Source of the DNA: Oehlia diaphana
Lineage: Eukaryota; Glomeromycota; Glomeromycetes; Glomerales; Glomeraceae
NCBI GenBank assembly: GCA_003833135.1
Contig: QZLH01000856.1
Location: forward strand, 24,702-55,487
DNA: 30,786 nt
Direction: 5' to 3'
A program made the translations under genes and the position numbers. The notes below the pieces were generated by a model. It ran no database searches. It saw only the letters and a list, made by a program, of their open reading frames with translations, and was not told where the DNA came from. Positions 11,617 to 21,138 of the stretch are shown here, piece by piece. Numbering within the stretch: the stretch's first letter is position 1; each line of letters begins with the position of its first letter.

Positions 11617-12753
11617 TTCAGAAATTACGTTTTACAAGGTTCAGTTAGTTTAATTAGTATTTCTGTTTAGCTTATAATTATGAATAATAGTTACTAATTA
11701 TTCTATTACTATAAAAAATTAAAGTAATTATATTTTATTTCTATTATCTTCACTTAGTACTATTACCGTCCAAAAAGAATTTAATAATTAAAATTGGTGA
11801 ACTGCAATAAATATATAGTATATATATTACAATTACTAGTACAATATGTAAAAATTCACATCATCTATATACCGCACAATCTCTCGCTTTCATGGTTCTA
11901 AAATTATATATCATGATTCTACGACCTACATCTTCGTATAATAAATTTAAGTAAATATACAGATGCTTAGCTTGGTGGAATCGCCACGGGTAGAAATTTC
12001 GAAGCAGATGTTAGAGGTATTCTCTTAACACTGTGACTTGAAATAATCGACTAAAATCAAGACGTAAGTTTAGCCAATCGTGCATTCAAATTAGTAATAT
12101 TACTGTAATTACTGCGGTTATCGAACACTACAGATCATGTACCTTACCATACTTTTTATAAAAACGTAACGAATGATTAATGTTTTTCGACTTTATATTC
12201 CAAATTTTTCGAGTATGACGTCTTGGCACGTGCTTTGCATTTCATATGAGAAAGATTCGGCAAAATGCATAACCACGCCAAAGTAATAATGAAGTTATGT
12301 TATTTCAGCTAAAATATATGTGAAGTATTTATAGTAAAAGTAACTTATCGATAATTTATTAAAATTATCTCAATTATCTAAACATAACAACGAATTCTAA
12401 TTAAAATATAAAGTGAATTTTGACCAGATTACTAGTATAGTTTTAAAATGAGTTTATTACGATTACGATATTGATGATAACTGAAGCTTGTAAGGAATTA
12501 TTGCCCTTCAGATTTTTTGTATTATATCTTTATATAATTTACTAGGGGGATATTAAGAGATGACACTGAACAATGATGACATTAAAATGATAGGATAAAA
12601 AAAAAAAAAAATAAAATAAAAAAGACAAATAGATCTCTTAAGCAACTATTTTAACAATGCTATTGATAAAAGGAATAACATTTATGAATTTTTATTATAT
12701 TTAATTTTTAATTTTTCGAATATCACATTTTAATGAAAAGAATCCGATAGATA

Positions 12754-12772
12754 ATATATATATATATATATA
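12754..12772. repeat. AT dinucleotide microsatellite
   Basis: An uninterrupted run of about nine AT dinucleotides lies 3' of the RBM25-like copy B. Confidence 0.8.
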
Positions 12773-12905
12773 AATTAAAAAAAACTCTGGCTACGTGTTA
12801 TATGCCACTGCCTCGAATTATTTCGAATAAAATTATCTAGCCCATTTTAGAAACCTTTCAAAAGCTATATCTTCATTTTATATTTTTCTTGTCTTATTTT
12901 CCGTT

Positions 12906-15629
12906 TCAAAAATTAACATACGCCATAACTTCTTCAAATAGCTCGAATTCCTCATCTAAAGTCTGTATATAAATCAAAGGATATAAAAATCAATGATTTA
13001 GCCTTTTAATTACTCTTTGATATTTAGTGCAAATAGTAATCAACATACCACCATCATTTCTTTGGTTAAGTCTTCTGCTGGCTTTTTATTACGTAAATGA
13101 TCAATAATAAAAGAGACTAATTCATCTTCTTGTATGCCGAGATATTCAACAATCTTTTTACTTACAAATGGCTGTAACTTTTTGTTAAGAATATTTTGTT
13201 GTAAAATAATTATTATTTATGTTAATAAAAACAAAAATTTTTTTAAAAAAGGATGGAATTTATGAACCACATGTGAAACTTACCTCATCTAATTCCTCCC
13301 ACTTAACATTCAAATTCCAAAGTCCTCCTTTATCCGTTGGTATAGTTGCCACCAATTCTTTAACTAATTTTCTTTTCCTTTCTTCGGTTTTGTTTTCATC
13401 GTCCTCATTATCACTATATTTCAAAGGAACTAAAATTCGACGTTTACGTTTTGATTCAATCCCTTCTTCATCGTCAAATTCCTCATCTTCATCTAGGGCC
13501 ATTAATGCCGCGTGACGTTTTGATGCAAGATTAAGAGTTAGTTTTGGTTTAACGCTATTATTTTGTGAAGCACCAATTGTATCAAGCGTTAAATTTCTTT
13601 TTCATTATTTAATTCTGCTTCCATAACTTCTTCACTCTGTTTTCTTTCTATGTTACTCAAGCTCAATTTCCTGTTCTCGCAACCTATCTATCTGCCTCAT
13701 CCATAGCCAATTCACGTGCTCTGTTGTCAATGGAATCACCAACGAGATCTACATAAATTATAAAATTCATAATTTCTCCATTAAATTGATTACAAGATGA
13801 ATGTGATATACCTGTCTTTGTAATATTCTTCTTGACCGCTATCAGCTTCAATGTCATCGCCCCATTCCGCTAACTTTCTCGCCGATCTCGAATTTATTTT
13901 TCTCTAACATCTAAATCTCGTTCTGCTTCACGTTCACGATTTGTTGCCATTGTTTCTTCTCTAGTATGTTGCCATCTTCTTTCTCTCTAATATAAGATGA
14001 TTATTATTTAAAATCAGTATATATAATCCAAAAACAAAATTTTAAATAATTTATATACCCCTTTAAAAGCCATCATTTCCATTTCAGTTTTCTTTTAGCT
14101 TCAATTGTCTGCGTTGTTCCTTTTCTTTATCGTCTAACATATAAGATTCACGTCTTGATTCTCTTGCAGGAACAAAATTTACTGGTTGACCATATTGCCG
14201 ATCTCGATCTCTATCGCGATCCCGCTCTCTTTCTCTCTCACGTTCTCTCTCTCTATTGTCCCTTCCATGTGAACGTTCTCTTTCTTTCTTTTGCAGCTTT
14301 AGCTCTACGATTTACTCGTTCTTCCTCTTCTCTCTGACGCTCTCGTTCTCTTGCTGCAGCACATTCTCGAAAGAATGCTATTTCTCGGTAAATAACGAAG
14401 ATCCTTTTGATCTGGAGGAACTAAGATCAGCCGGTAAATCTGTGTCATCATCCTTTTCTCCATGTTCTGTTTTTATTTCTGTAGCTGGTGATGTTCGATG
14501 AGCTAGTTTATCTTCATGCTGCGAATTTATTGAAGGTTCATTGTAGATCTCTTCTATCCAACGTGATAACAAGGCATTTTTATCTAACTCTGTATCATGC
14601 TGAAAGACAATAATTGACATCAATTATGATCGCTAAAAAAAAAGAAAAAAATTATTTCTGTAGTTTAATACAGACCCGTTCCTGGCCTTGAAGCCTCATA
14701 TTGAGCAATATCATTTTCTTGTATTTTCATCCGTCGGCTTCAACCTATAATATGTGTGGATAAAATGGTATTTAGTAGATGAAGAATTAGGATTAAAAGT
14801 AAATCAAGAAGTTGATTGCTTACTATTAACTTTTTTATCATCACCCGAACCTTCACCACCAAGTACACGCAAAGCACGCAGTACACTGACTATCAGCATC
14901 GGTATATTCCACAAATTCAAAAACCTTTGGATTTCCGGATTGGTCTTTAACTCGTTTTCAAGGTTTTAATGTACTACAAGTCTTTGCAATCACCAGACAA
15001 GCAAATCAAAAAAAAAAATCAAAAATAAATTGTCAGTTAAAGTTTGATAAAATCACATCTGAAGAAGTTCATGCGCCCAATAAGCGCATTAAAACTTTCA
15101 AGACTATGATAAATTCGAAAGCTATCTGGGAAAAAGTTTTTAGCATCCAAAATAATATGCGTCTTAGGTCGTAAGAAAATAATATAAAGTTTTTTCTTAA
15201 TGCACTTCAAAACATTTACGCTCCAAGGTTCATAAGAATCCAATTTGATAATATGATAGTATATATAAAAATCTCCATCCCTCCGATTGGAAAATCATCG
15301 ACAGCTTGTTGACAAGTATCGATATATAGCATTCATTTGCTCACCAAAAAATTAAATATTGATCACTACCTTAAGCATTTTTCCAATTATCAGTTACTCC
15401 GGTGATATCCCTCCATTGAAAAGAGTTGTCATTTTTCTATTTCTGAACCTGGGGCTGCCATTGGTGATATATATATACCAACTAAAGGTACGCCATAACC
15501 TGGTCTAGGAGCCATATAAGCTGTACGTTGTGTGGGAGTACCAAAAGTATAGCCACCCCGCGAGGTTTGTCCATAGATAAGAGGACCGCCTGGTTGAGTA
15601 AAAAGGTGATCGTCTCGATATTGAGCCAT
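12906..15629 (-). pseudogene. RBM25-like splicing factor pseudogene, copy B (PWI end kept)
   Basis: On the minus strand it reads MAQYRDDHLF from 15629, then the Pro/Gly/Tyr-rich N-terminus ending MAAPGSEIEK, where a one-base deletion versus copy A ('aaaattgacaact' to 'aaaatgacaact') breaks the frame into the RRM. Later pieces are the degraded RRM half, the TSPATEIKTEHGEKDDDTDL acidic piece, the Arg/Glu-rich region, DDEEGIESKRKRRILVPLKY, and WNLNVKWEELDEV. The C-terminal PWI domain is clear: PFVSKKIVEYLGIQEDELVS, then FIIDHLRNKKPAEDLTKEMM, then LDEEFELFEEVMAYVNF and TGA at 12906-12908. Domain order is that of RBM25, which binds pre-mRNA and U1 snRNP to steer splice-site choice. Several frameshifts make this copy non-functional as drawn; unrecognised introns could explain some but not the RRM break. 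Confidence 0.8.
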
Positions 15630-15756
15630 GAATGACAGCAAGTAAAATATTTAAATATAACTATAAATTAAGTTCTGGGCGGTTAATGTTTATATAGAAT
15701 TTCTGCTGAGTAACGTAGTACAAGTTTTAATTAGTCCATAACTCCATATTATAATA

Positions 15757-15766
15757 ATCACGTGAT
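15757..15766. promoter_or_regulatory. ATCACGTGAT palindrome between divergent genes, copy B
   Basis: It lies between the RBM25-like start (15629, leftward) and the lysine-rich gene (rightward, TATATAAAG at about 15833). This placement suggests a shared bidirectional promoter. See copies A and D. Confidence 0.5.
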
Positions 15767-15869
15767 TAAATGTAAACTTCGAGTCGCACACAAAAGCTCA
15801 TTTTGGTGGTATTTGTAATATGAGTACATTTTATATAAAGTGAAAAATATTGTTATACTTTAACGATTT

Positions 15870-16385
15870 ATAAATCGGCGAATTTGGATGTGGACTTCGA
15901 ATAATCATGGCAAAAATGAAAAATATAAGTTTAAGGGACCAACGAAAAAAAGTTCAACAAATACTATACAGAAACTTCACGATGGCTTAATGCGCAGTAA
16001 CTGCATATATGTAATTTCTTTACAGAAACTTCAAGATCGTAGCGATGGCTTAATGCGCAGTAACTTCGTTATAAATATATAGTGACCACATTATGTAATC
16101 GTAAAGTACTTCATCTACACAACAGTCAAACGACTTTTTAGTGATAAAGAGTATATTTGATGCGACGGACCAATTAGAAACTGAATTAATGTTAACGCCA
16201 GTGCCTAATTTAACGAAGATTTCAGTAAAAGACTACTTTAAGGCCATTACTTTCAACAAAACCAAAAGAAGATAATTTAAGTTCGGACAATTCAGACGAG
16301 ACAAAGATAATAGCTGAAAAAGAAAAAACGTAAAAAGAAGAAAGCGATTACAAGGGTGATATAGCATCAGATTCGGATTAACAAC
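15870..16385 (+). pseudogene. Unknown lysine-rich gene, copy B (broken)
   Basis: Recognisable pieces are EFGCGL-like codons near 15880, GKNEKYKFKGPTKKS, then TELMLTPVPNLTK and a Ser/Asp- and Lys/Arg-rich C-terminus ending SDSD followed by TAA. Copy C (28705-29190, minus) has the better N-terminus and D (19455-19707, minus) a short piece. Here the initiator region is partly deleted and two MITE-end fragments are inserted (15969-16065). It is transcribed away from the RBM25-like gene across a shared upstream region. The family is not recognised; the charged C-terminus suggests a nuclear or nucleolar protein, which is inference. Confidence 0.5.
15969..16065 (+). repeat. Two tandem fragments of the TA-MITE end, 54-bp period
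   Basis: Both units read cagaaactt...gatggcttaatgcgcagtaact and start at 15969 and 16023. They resemble the inverted end of the 5768-5917 MITE (cagaaactt...ccttaatatgcagtaact). They interrupt the lysine-rich gene of copy B. Confidence 0.6.
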
Positions 16386-16419
16386 ATAGAATATTGAAAT
16401 TATTAGTGGATAGAGTTAA

Positions 16420-16478
16420 CTATTTATAGTATTTTTTCTACTCATTTGATAGTCCATTGGTGAGTAGCAGTAATTGTC
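16420..16478 (-). repeat. Short segment inverted relative to copies A and C
   Basis: The block containing ctactcatttgatagtccat followed by tggtgagtagcagtaattg is on the plus strand here, although the surrounding locus is on the minus strand. In copies A (about 2135-2194) and C (about 28470-28530) it runs with the locus. The core is bounded by the inverted pair CTACTCA/TGAGTAG. It is either a small inversion or an independently inserted foldback. Confidence 0.7.
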
Positions 16479-16735
16479 ATTTATATTATGATAATGATGA
16501 GTTTTTTAAAATAATTATTTCTTAATTAATTTATTTTTTAATTCTTAACTATAGCTAGATAAGACGAAAAGGAGCGAGTGGTGTTTTATCACTTGAGTAG
16601 GGATACCAATACGGCAATACCTTTCCGTATCACTCAGATAATACCTATATAACAGATACTAGCGATGTAATTCCACGTAGAGTCAACTATGAACGGATGT
16701 TAATCTGAACAGATATTAGTCCAATTATTTAATAT

Positions 16736-16966
16736 TTACACAAAACTACATACCAAATTTGGTATTACTAAATTTCCAGTTGCGGAAGATAAAAGATCAC
16801 TTATTTGTGAATATAAAAGATACTTTGTAAAGCACATTTCTATTTATTTCTTAAAAAAGAAATTGGTAAAAATTTTAAAGAAAACAATATCGAAGATTTC
16901 CAAAAACTTATGATTTCTAAAAGAAATGAAATTGAAAAGAATAAAATTGAAATTGAAGAGGAATGA
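16736..16966 (+). pseudogene. Antisense coding remnant downstream of peptide gene, copy B
   Basis: The best-preserved version reads TKLHTKFGITKFPVAEDKRS, then LICEYKRYFVKHIS, a frameshift near 16850, then KKEIGKNFKENNIEDFQKLM, ISKRNEIEKNKIEIEEE and TGA. It is a Lys/Glu-rich C-terminus of an unrecognised protein, tail-to-tail with the secreted-peptide gene. Three copies decayed differently, so coding origin is likely but function is not shown. Confidence 0.5.
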
Positions 16967-17149
16967 GGTTAATAATTTAGGACTCTATGACTAACTATAT
17001 ATGTAAATTTTTTTTTTATATAAAATATTCTATAATCTATAATAATGCGATCAATTATTGATATCATGCTTTGAAACAATGCTAAATAAGTGAGAATGAA
17101 TAATTCTTGATAAAAAGTTTCTAATATACAAAATATGATGATGAATAAA

Positions 17150-17438
17150 CTAGGCGCCGCCTGCTATTCCACCTTTACTTCTGCCTTCTTTAGGAAATGT
17201 AACCGTAGCCTTGACTTTGCCGTCTTTTTCTTTCGATGGACTTTCGTCTTTTTGAGCATTTTTTCTTTAATGATTAAATTAATAAAATTAATAGATTTCT
17301 TTCGTTGATTTTTAAAAAGTATTAATATTGTATTTGTATTTACCTCTTAATTAATTGATCTAAATTCAAAGGAGAGGCTGTTACGATAGTAGCCATAAGT
17401 ACAATCAAGAGAGCAAAGAAGATTTGACGCAAATTCAT
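17150..17438 (-). CDS. Small secreted peptide precursor, copy B (two exons, full-length tail)
   Basis: Exons are 17438-17344 and 17264-17150, joined by a 79-nt GT-AG intron, and the product is 69 residues. The signal peptide is residues 1-21. The pro-segment SPLNLDQLIK is followed by an Arg whose codon is split by the intron, giving the Lys-Arg site at 31-32. The mature part would be KNAQKDESPSKEKDGK, then KVKATVTFPKEGR-like sequence, ending SKGGIAGGA. Exon 1 is nearly identical in the three copies while the C-terminal tail differs. This copy keeps the ancestral Gly-rich end that copy A lost by frameshift. Role as a secreted signal or effector peptide is inferred from architecture. Confidence 0.8.
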
Positions 17439-17556
17439 TTTTATAGCGTTTGAATCTTTTTGTGTTTGGATATTTTTAATTTCTTATTTAAATTATTATT
17501 TAAAAAATTTTTAATTGATTTCTGAATTAGTTGAATTGGAACAAATGGGAAAGCCA

Positions 17557-17564
17557 TTTATATA
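17557..17564 (-). promoter_or_regulatory. TATA box of secreted-peptide gene B
   Basis: TATATAAA on the minus strand lies about 119 bp upstream of the ATG at 17438, conserved with copies A and C. The upstream CCAAT-like motif of A and C is altered here. Confidence 0.55.
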
Positions 17565-18229
17565 TTGATTTTTTTCAATATTATTAAATGGGCCTGTATT
17601 CCCTTGAATGATCAACAAAACGAAATTAATTTTTACAAACAATAAATTTGGTATTCTTTGTAGTTTATCTTTAAATAATTAGGAAAAAGCTTTCAAACAT
17701 TTCTTTCTTTCATCTTTAATATAACGACGTAATTTAACAATTAATTTATTCGAGCTTTGTTCTTTAGAAGAGTGGTTGAAGCTTGTTTAATAGTATTTTT
17801 TATCTTTTAAAAAGGAAAATAAAGAAAATAAAAAATCGTGTAATTGGTTAAACTAAAAAAGGAAAATAAAGGGAAAATAAACTAAGAAAATAAAGAAATA
17901 TTAGTCCTTGTTAAAGGTTTAATTTTGTGTAACGATAAATAATAATGCATTATGCTATCGGTCATGTATTTTAATTGTTAGATCCCATATATAAAGAGAT
18001 TATCACCTGATCAATTAATACAATTTAATTAGTTTTGTGTTTCAAATATTATGAATTCAAATTGCATCAGATAATTTATTTCGGAAGATTTGGTCAAGGT
18101 TTATAAAAATGGTTGAAAAATTTTTTCCGTTAGCAAAATTTTATTTTTTAAATCTCTTAAATGTCTATTTCCTTGTTTTTAAAGAAAGAAAGAAAAACAT
18201 AACAATAACTAACGCAAGAAAAAATCTTT

Positions 18230-18913
18230 ATGTAATTTCTATAGTACTGTATCATCATCCTTTCTCGGATATTCAATAACATTTGTAGGTTTCTTCATGT
18301 TTCATACTTTTTCTTTCAGCAGAAAAAAAGGAAATTTAAAATATAGCATATCAAATATTCAATGTTTTTCCAATAAGATTAAATATTACTGAAACACCAG
18401 CGACATTAAAGAAAAATTGGAATTGGATCATAGTATATAATACTATTCCGTTGTAAATACATAACCTACAAAATAATTAATTCATTAATATTATTAACAA
18501 AATTCGTCGGAAAAAAAAAATTAAGGATTGCTTACTCTAATTATAAATTGTTGTACATCTTCAGTAAACCATATTTAACTACTATATACAGTAGGTGCGC
18601 GATGGCTACGTCAGCCGAAAAATTGAATTAAACAAGATGTTTTAAGAATAATAATTAAATAAATGAATAAATGTATTCCTATATCTTAGAACTAAAGGAC
18701 AAACAATATTTTAACGTAAAATACCTTGGTATAAAAAATGAGAGAACTTGTGGTTAATATATAACGAACGCAATGTCCAAAAAAATCTAAATTATTGACG
18801 CAAATGAAAATATCAATATAGGATATTACGAATAATTTCATTACTATTTTTTTAAAAAAATCATTATATACTATATTTGAATTCTTTGCAGAAACCCGTG
18901 ATTTGTTAACCAT
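18230..18913 (-). pseudogene. Decayed EDVPQ-type membrane protein, C-terminal part, copy B
   Basis: Pieces on the minus strand: MKLFVISYIDIFICVNNLDF then FGHCVRYIL (from about 18850); FTEDVQQFIIR (18568-18536) ending at a GTAAGC donor; an acceptor at 18467-18466; then VMYLQRNSIIYYDPIPIF; and a C-terminal NVIEYPRKDDD tail. These align by eye with exon 7 of the intact gene at 7043-10408: FSAIDIQILNTLSSDLFG, IEDVPQIIIQ and GLYYNSVITYDLIPSL, in the same order. Stops and a frameshift in the last membrane segment indicate a pseudogene. It lies upstream of and in line with the secreted-peptide gene. Confidence 0.6.
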
Positions 18914-19030
18914 GCAGTTAAGAAATCACCATCAAATCACAACGATCTATTAACCAACATGTGGCGACGTGGTATCAAACGATCTCGTGAAATTGTCGAT
19001 AATATATCTTTACGAAGTTGTAAAATGCTA

Positions 19031-19080
19031 TAAATAGGTGGTAAATAGGTGGTACTAAATAGGTGGTGAATAGATGGTAA
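19031..19080. repeat. Minisatellite of aaataggtggt-like units
   Basis: Four short, imperfect units of about 11-14 bp (taaataggtggt, taaataggtggtac, taaataggtggtg, aatagatggt) in direct tandem. Confidence 0.7.
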
Positions 19081-19235
19081 TTGTCATCAAATTTAGCCGA
19101 TTAGCCGAAAAATCAATTTTTCGATAGTTAATGGTTAATAAATAGCAATAACTGCGTAGTGCAATTTCTATAGAGTCAAATCACATGAATCACGTGCCCG
19201 AGCTTTTTTTGATGGTGACGCTGGGGGAGTTGAGA

Positions 19236-19363
19236 TGCCGGTTTTCCTTAATATGCAGTAACTGTATTGTAACTCATATAATAACTACATAACAGTAACC
19301 GCATAGTGAAAATATTGTAAATATGCAGTTACTGCATATTAAGGAAATTAATTTTCTGCAATG
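19236..19363. mobile_element. Second copy of the TA-MITE family, left end truncated
   Basis: It shares tttccttaatatgcagtaac at both ends in inverted orientation and the internal aaccgcatagtg motif with 5768-5917. The right end finishes ctgcaatg as expected, while the outermost left 15-20 bp are diverged or lost. A flanking TA on the right is not exact. Confidence 0.7.
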
Positions 19364-19454
19364 ATAATAATAATCATAGAACGTCATAATATTTCGATCA
19401 TTTTATTGTATTTTTATAAGTAAATCTCATAATAAAACTGAACACTAACTAATA

Positions 19455-19707
19455 TATGAAGTATTCGTTGGCTCGAAACGAACTTTTTTCGTTGGTCCCT
19501 TAAACTAATTTTTTGATTTTTGCCAAATAATTCTTTATTGAAGTCCACATCCAAATTCTTCTCTTTCCATCACCGATTATGAATCGCCTCCATCAATAAC
19601 AATGTTTTTAAAATGCGCTCATGATGTTATTACAAATACCGCCAAAAATGAGCTTTTGTGTGTGACTCGAAGTTACATTTAATCACGTGATTATTAATAA
19701 TATGGAC
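19455..19707 (-). pseudogene. Unknown lysine-rich gene, 5' fragment D
   Basis: The minus strand carries MEAIH..., KNLDVDF and KELFGKNQK pieces, homologous to the start of the lysine-rich gene in copies B and C, plus its upstream region with ATCACGTGAT at 19682-19691. Homology ends at about 19707, just before the RBM25-like start. It is a fourth, isolated fragment of the duplicated locus, oriented like copy C. Confidence 0.6.
19682..19691. promoter_or_regulatory. ATCACGTGAT palindrome, fragment D
   Basis: Same 10-bp palindrome and flanks (tta on both sides) as in copies A and B. Confidence 0.45.
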
Positions 19708-19709
19708 GT

Positions 19710-20850
19710 TCTTTACAGAAACATGTTAAACCAAGACGAAGTTGTGACCAAGCCATGTCCAACTTGTGAACAATCAGAAAAGGAGTTAACACATGTTAGT
19801 CATGTGTTAGTCTTGAGTTAGTCACAGTTTCGTCATAGATTTAATTACTGGATATTAAGACTATATTTACAAATCGTCAATAAATCGCAATATTGTTTAT
19901 AGCAGCTTATATAATATACCGTAGCGTCATCAAAACTAATTATTTAATAAACATGACAGATTATATAATAAGACTTCAATAAATTGTAGAGTTTTCTTAA
20001 CAATGTTATAACCACATTGTAGGCGCGTATAGAATAAATCTTTATTATAGTAATTAATTAACAAAAATAAACCAACCAAAAAATTCCTCTATTTCATCTA
20101 GGATCATTGACCCTATATGCTCCCGTACATCCAGTTGCTTCAACTGCCCCCATGACACCCGAAAATCTGCCCAAAAAATTACGCACAGGGCCGGCACTAT
20201 GCAGTAACACGTGAATAAACTGTGACGACTAATGGCGTGACAAATAGGATTTTGACTAACGTCCCTCAGATACTTAGAAACACAGAGGGACGTGACACGT
20301 GTGATGAATAAATTTACTATTGCGGAATTTATTCGGGTGTCACTGGGTTAATGAGTTGCTTCACCACAGTGCCACACATTATCTCAGAGTTCTTAGATTT
20401 TCAAACGGTTTCCTACGCACAGTGAAATACACAGATGTACTGTATATTCGAGAATAACTAACCATAATATCAAAAATTAATTGCCGGATTGATGAGCTAA
20501 ATAGTTTTTATACAATTTAATGCAATAATAAATACAATATTTGAAATACCATTGCTTGGGACTTATTACCTTTAGTTATAGTTCCATGAATTCGAAAAAG
20601 TAGTTTAGAATAAAAGATTTACTACACTTAATAAATTAGTATAATGCTTTGGTTCATTGCCTTAAAAATCCAACATAATTATATGCAAAATTATTGAACC
20701 CTATGCGCTAATTCATGATACTAGCAGCATGTACGTTTCTTTCGAAATGTTCGACGCTATAAGACAGCAAAACAACAAAACTTTCTTCATGAGACTTCAT
20801 AAAATAAGGATGAATACATAGAAATTTATTAGAAGCAAAAAATTAATCTT
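19710..20850. other. Gene-poor spacer with short inverted repeats
   Basis: No gene is supported. A 32-codon frame starting at 19722 contains CPTCEQSEKELTHVSH, which looks like a zinc finger but is isolated. Perfect inverted repeats ACGTCCCTC/GAGGGACGT lie at 20259-20267 and 20285-20293. A gccggcact motif at about 20188 matches MITE-like ends near 21011. Confidence 0.4.
20259..20293. repeat. 9-bp inverted repeat ACGTCCCTC / GAGGGACGT
   Basis: The arms are 9 bp and perfect, around a 17-bp loop. It may be a foldback remnant or a hairpin; no gene is nearby to make it a terminator. Confidence 0.6.
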
Positions 20851-20854
20851 ATTT

Positions 20855-21138
20855 CTTGGACTCGAGTCAGGATGAGTCAACTCGAGTAAACTGAAATGAG
20901 TCAAGAATTTTATTGACTCGAAGAGTACTCGAGTACAGGACTCGAGTTAATTTGAGTCAAAGTGCAGGCCAAAAAACTTATCCATAATTTTACCCAGACC
21001 GTTATAGTCATAGTGCCGGCGGGAATTACAAATAGGATTCAGCCAGCACTTTTAATCACGTGATCCCGGTTGACTCGAGTCAAGAAATTTCTGACTCGAG
21101 TGCGAGTTCAACTCGAGTTACATGAGTGCGAGTCCAAG
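20855..21138. mobile_element. 284-bp inverted-repeat element with seven ACTCGAGT sites
   Basis: The element starts CTTGGACTCG and ends CGAGTCCAAG. Near the two ends there are seven copies of the palindrome ACTCGAGT (four left, three right) together with TGAGTCA motifs. The middle holds gtgccggcgg...gccagcact and another ATCACGTGAT (about 21056). No matching target duplication was found. Subterminal palindrome clusters suggest a MITE related to hAT-like elements, but the superfamily is not certain. Confidence 0.65.

Larger units (their letters stand above)
10560..12900. other. Gene-poor spacer between membrane-protein gene and copy B
   Basis: Two minus-strand frames at 10943-11176 and 11186-11368 are adjacent, hydrophobic and unrecognised, with no splice sites that join them convincingly; I do not call them genes. 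The rest is AT-rich with a 24-bp direct repeat (11519-11616) and an AT dinucleotide run at 12754-12772. Confidence 0.4.
13310..18913 (-). repeat. Segmental duplication copy B (inverted relative to A and C)
   Basis: The reverse complement aligns with copy A from the peptide promoter through the RBM25-like acidic patch, and with copy C from 26035 to about 29280. Against C it includes the membrane-protein remnant upstream of the peptide gene and the lysine-rich unknown gene downstream. B is therefore the most complete copy and bridges A and C. The RBM25-like gene runs on to 12906 beyond the part shared with A. Confidence 0.85.

Noticed and set aside
11960..12010. Possible tRNA-like ggtggaatcgccacgg segment
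   Set aside because: No cloverleaf with acceptor, anticodon and T arms can be drawn; no GTTCGA-type T loop in the right place.
13219..13515. Plus-strand frame with long serine runs
   Set aside because: It is the antisense shadow of the Asp/Glu-rich patch of RBM25-like copy B.
18959..19033. Frame MWRRGIKRSREIVDNISLRS before the minisatellite
   Set aside because: Reads like protein but only 24 codons with no neighbours or splice partners; kept as a curiosity only.
19722..19820. Short frame with CPTCEQSEKELTHVSH resembling a zinc finger
   Set aside because: Only 32 codons, not extended in any frame and not repeated in the window; the cysteine/histidine spacing may be chance.
21011..21050. Nested mini-element agtgccggc...gccagcact inside the ACTCGAGT element
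   Set aside because: Only 9-bp imperfect ends and 40 bp long; could be a solo remnant but cannot be separated from its host element here.
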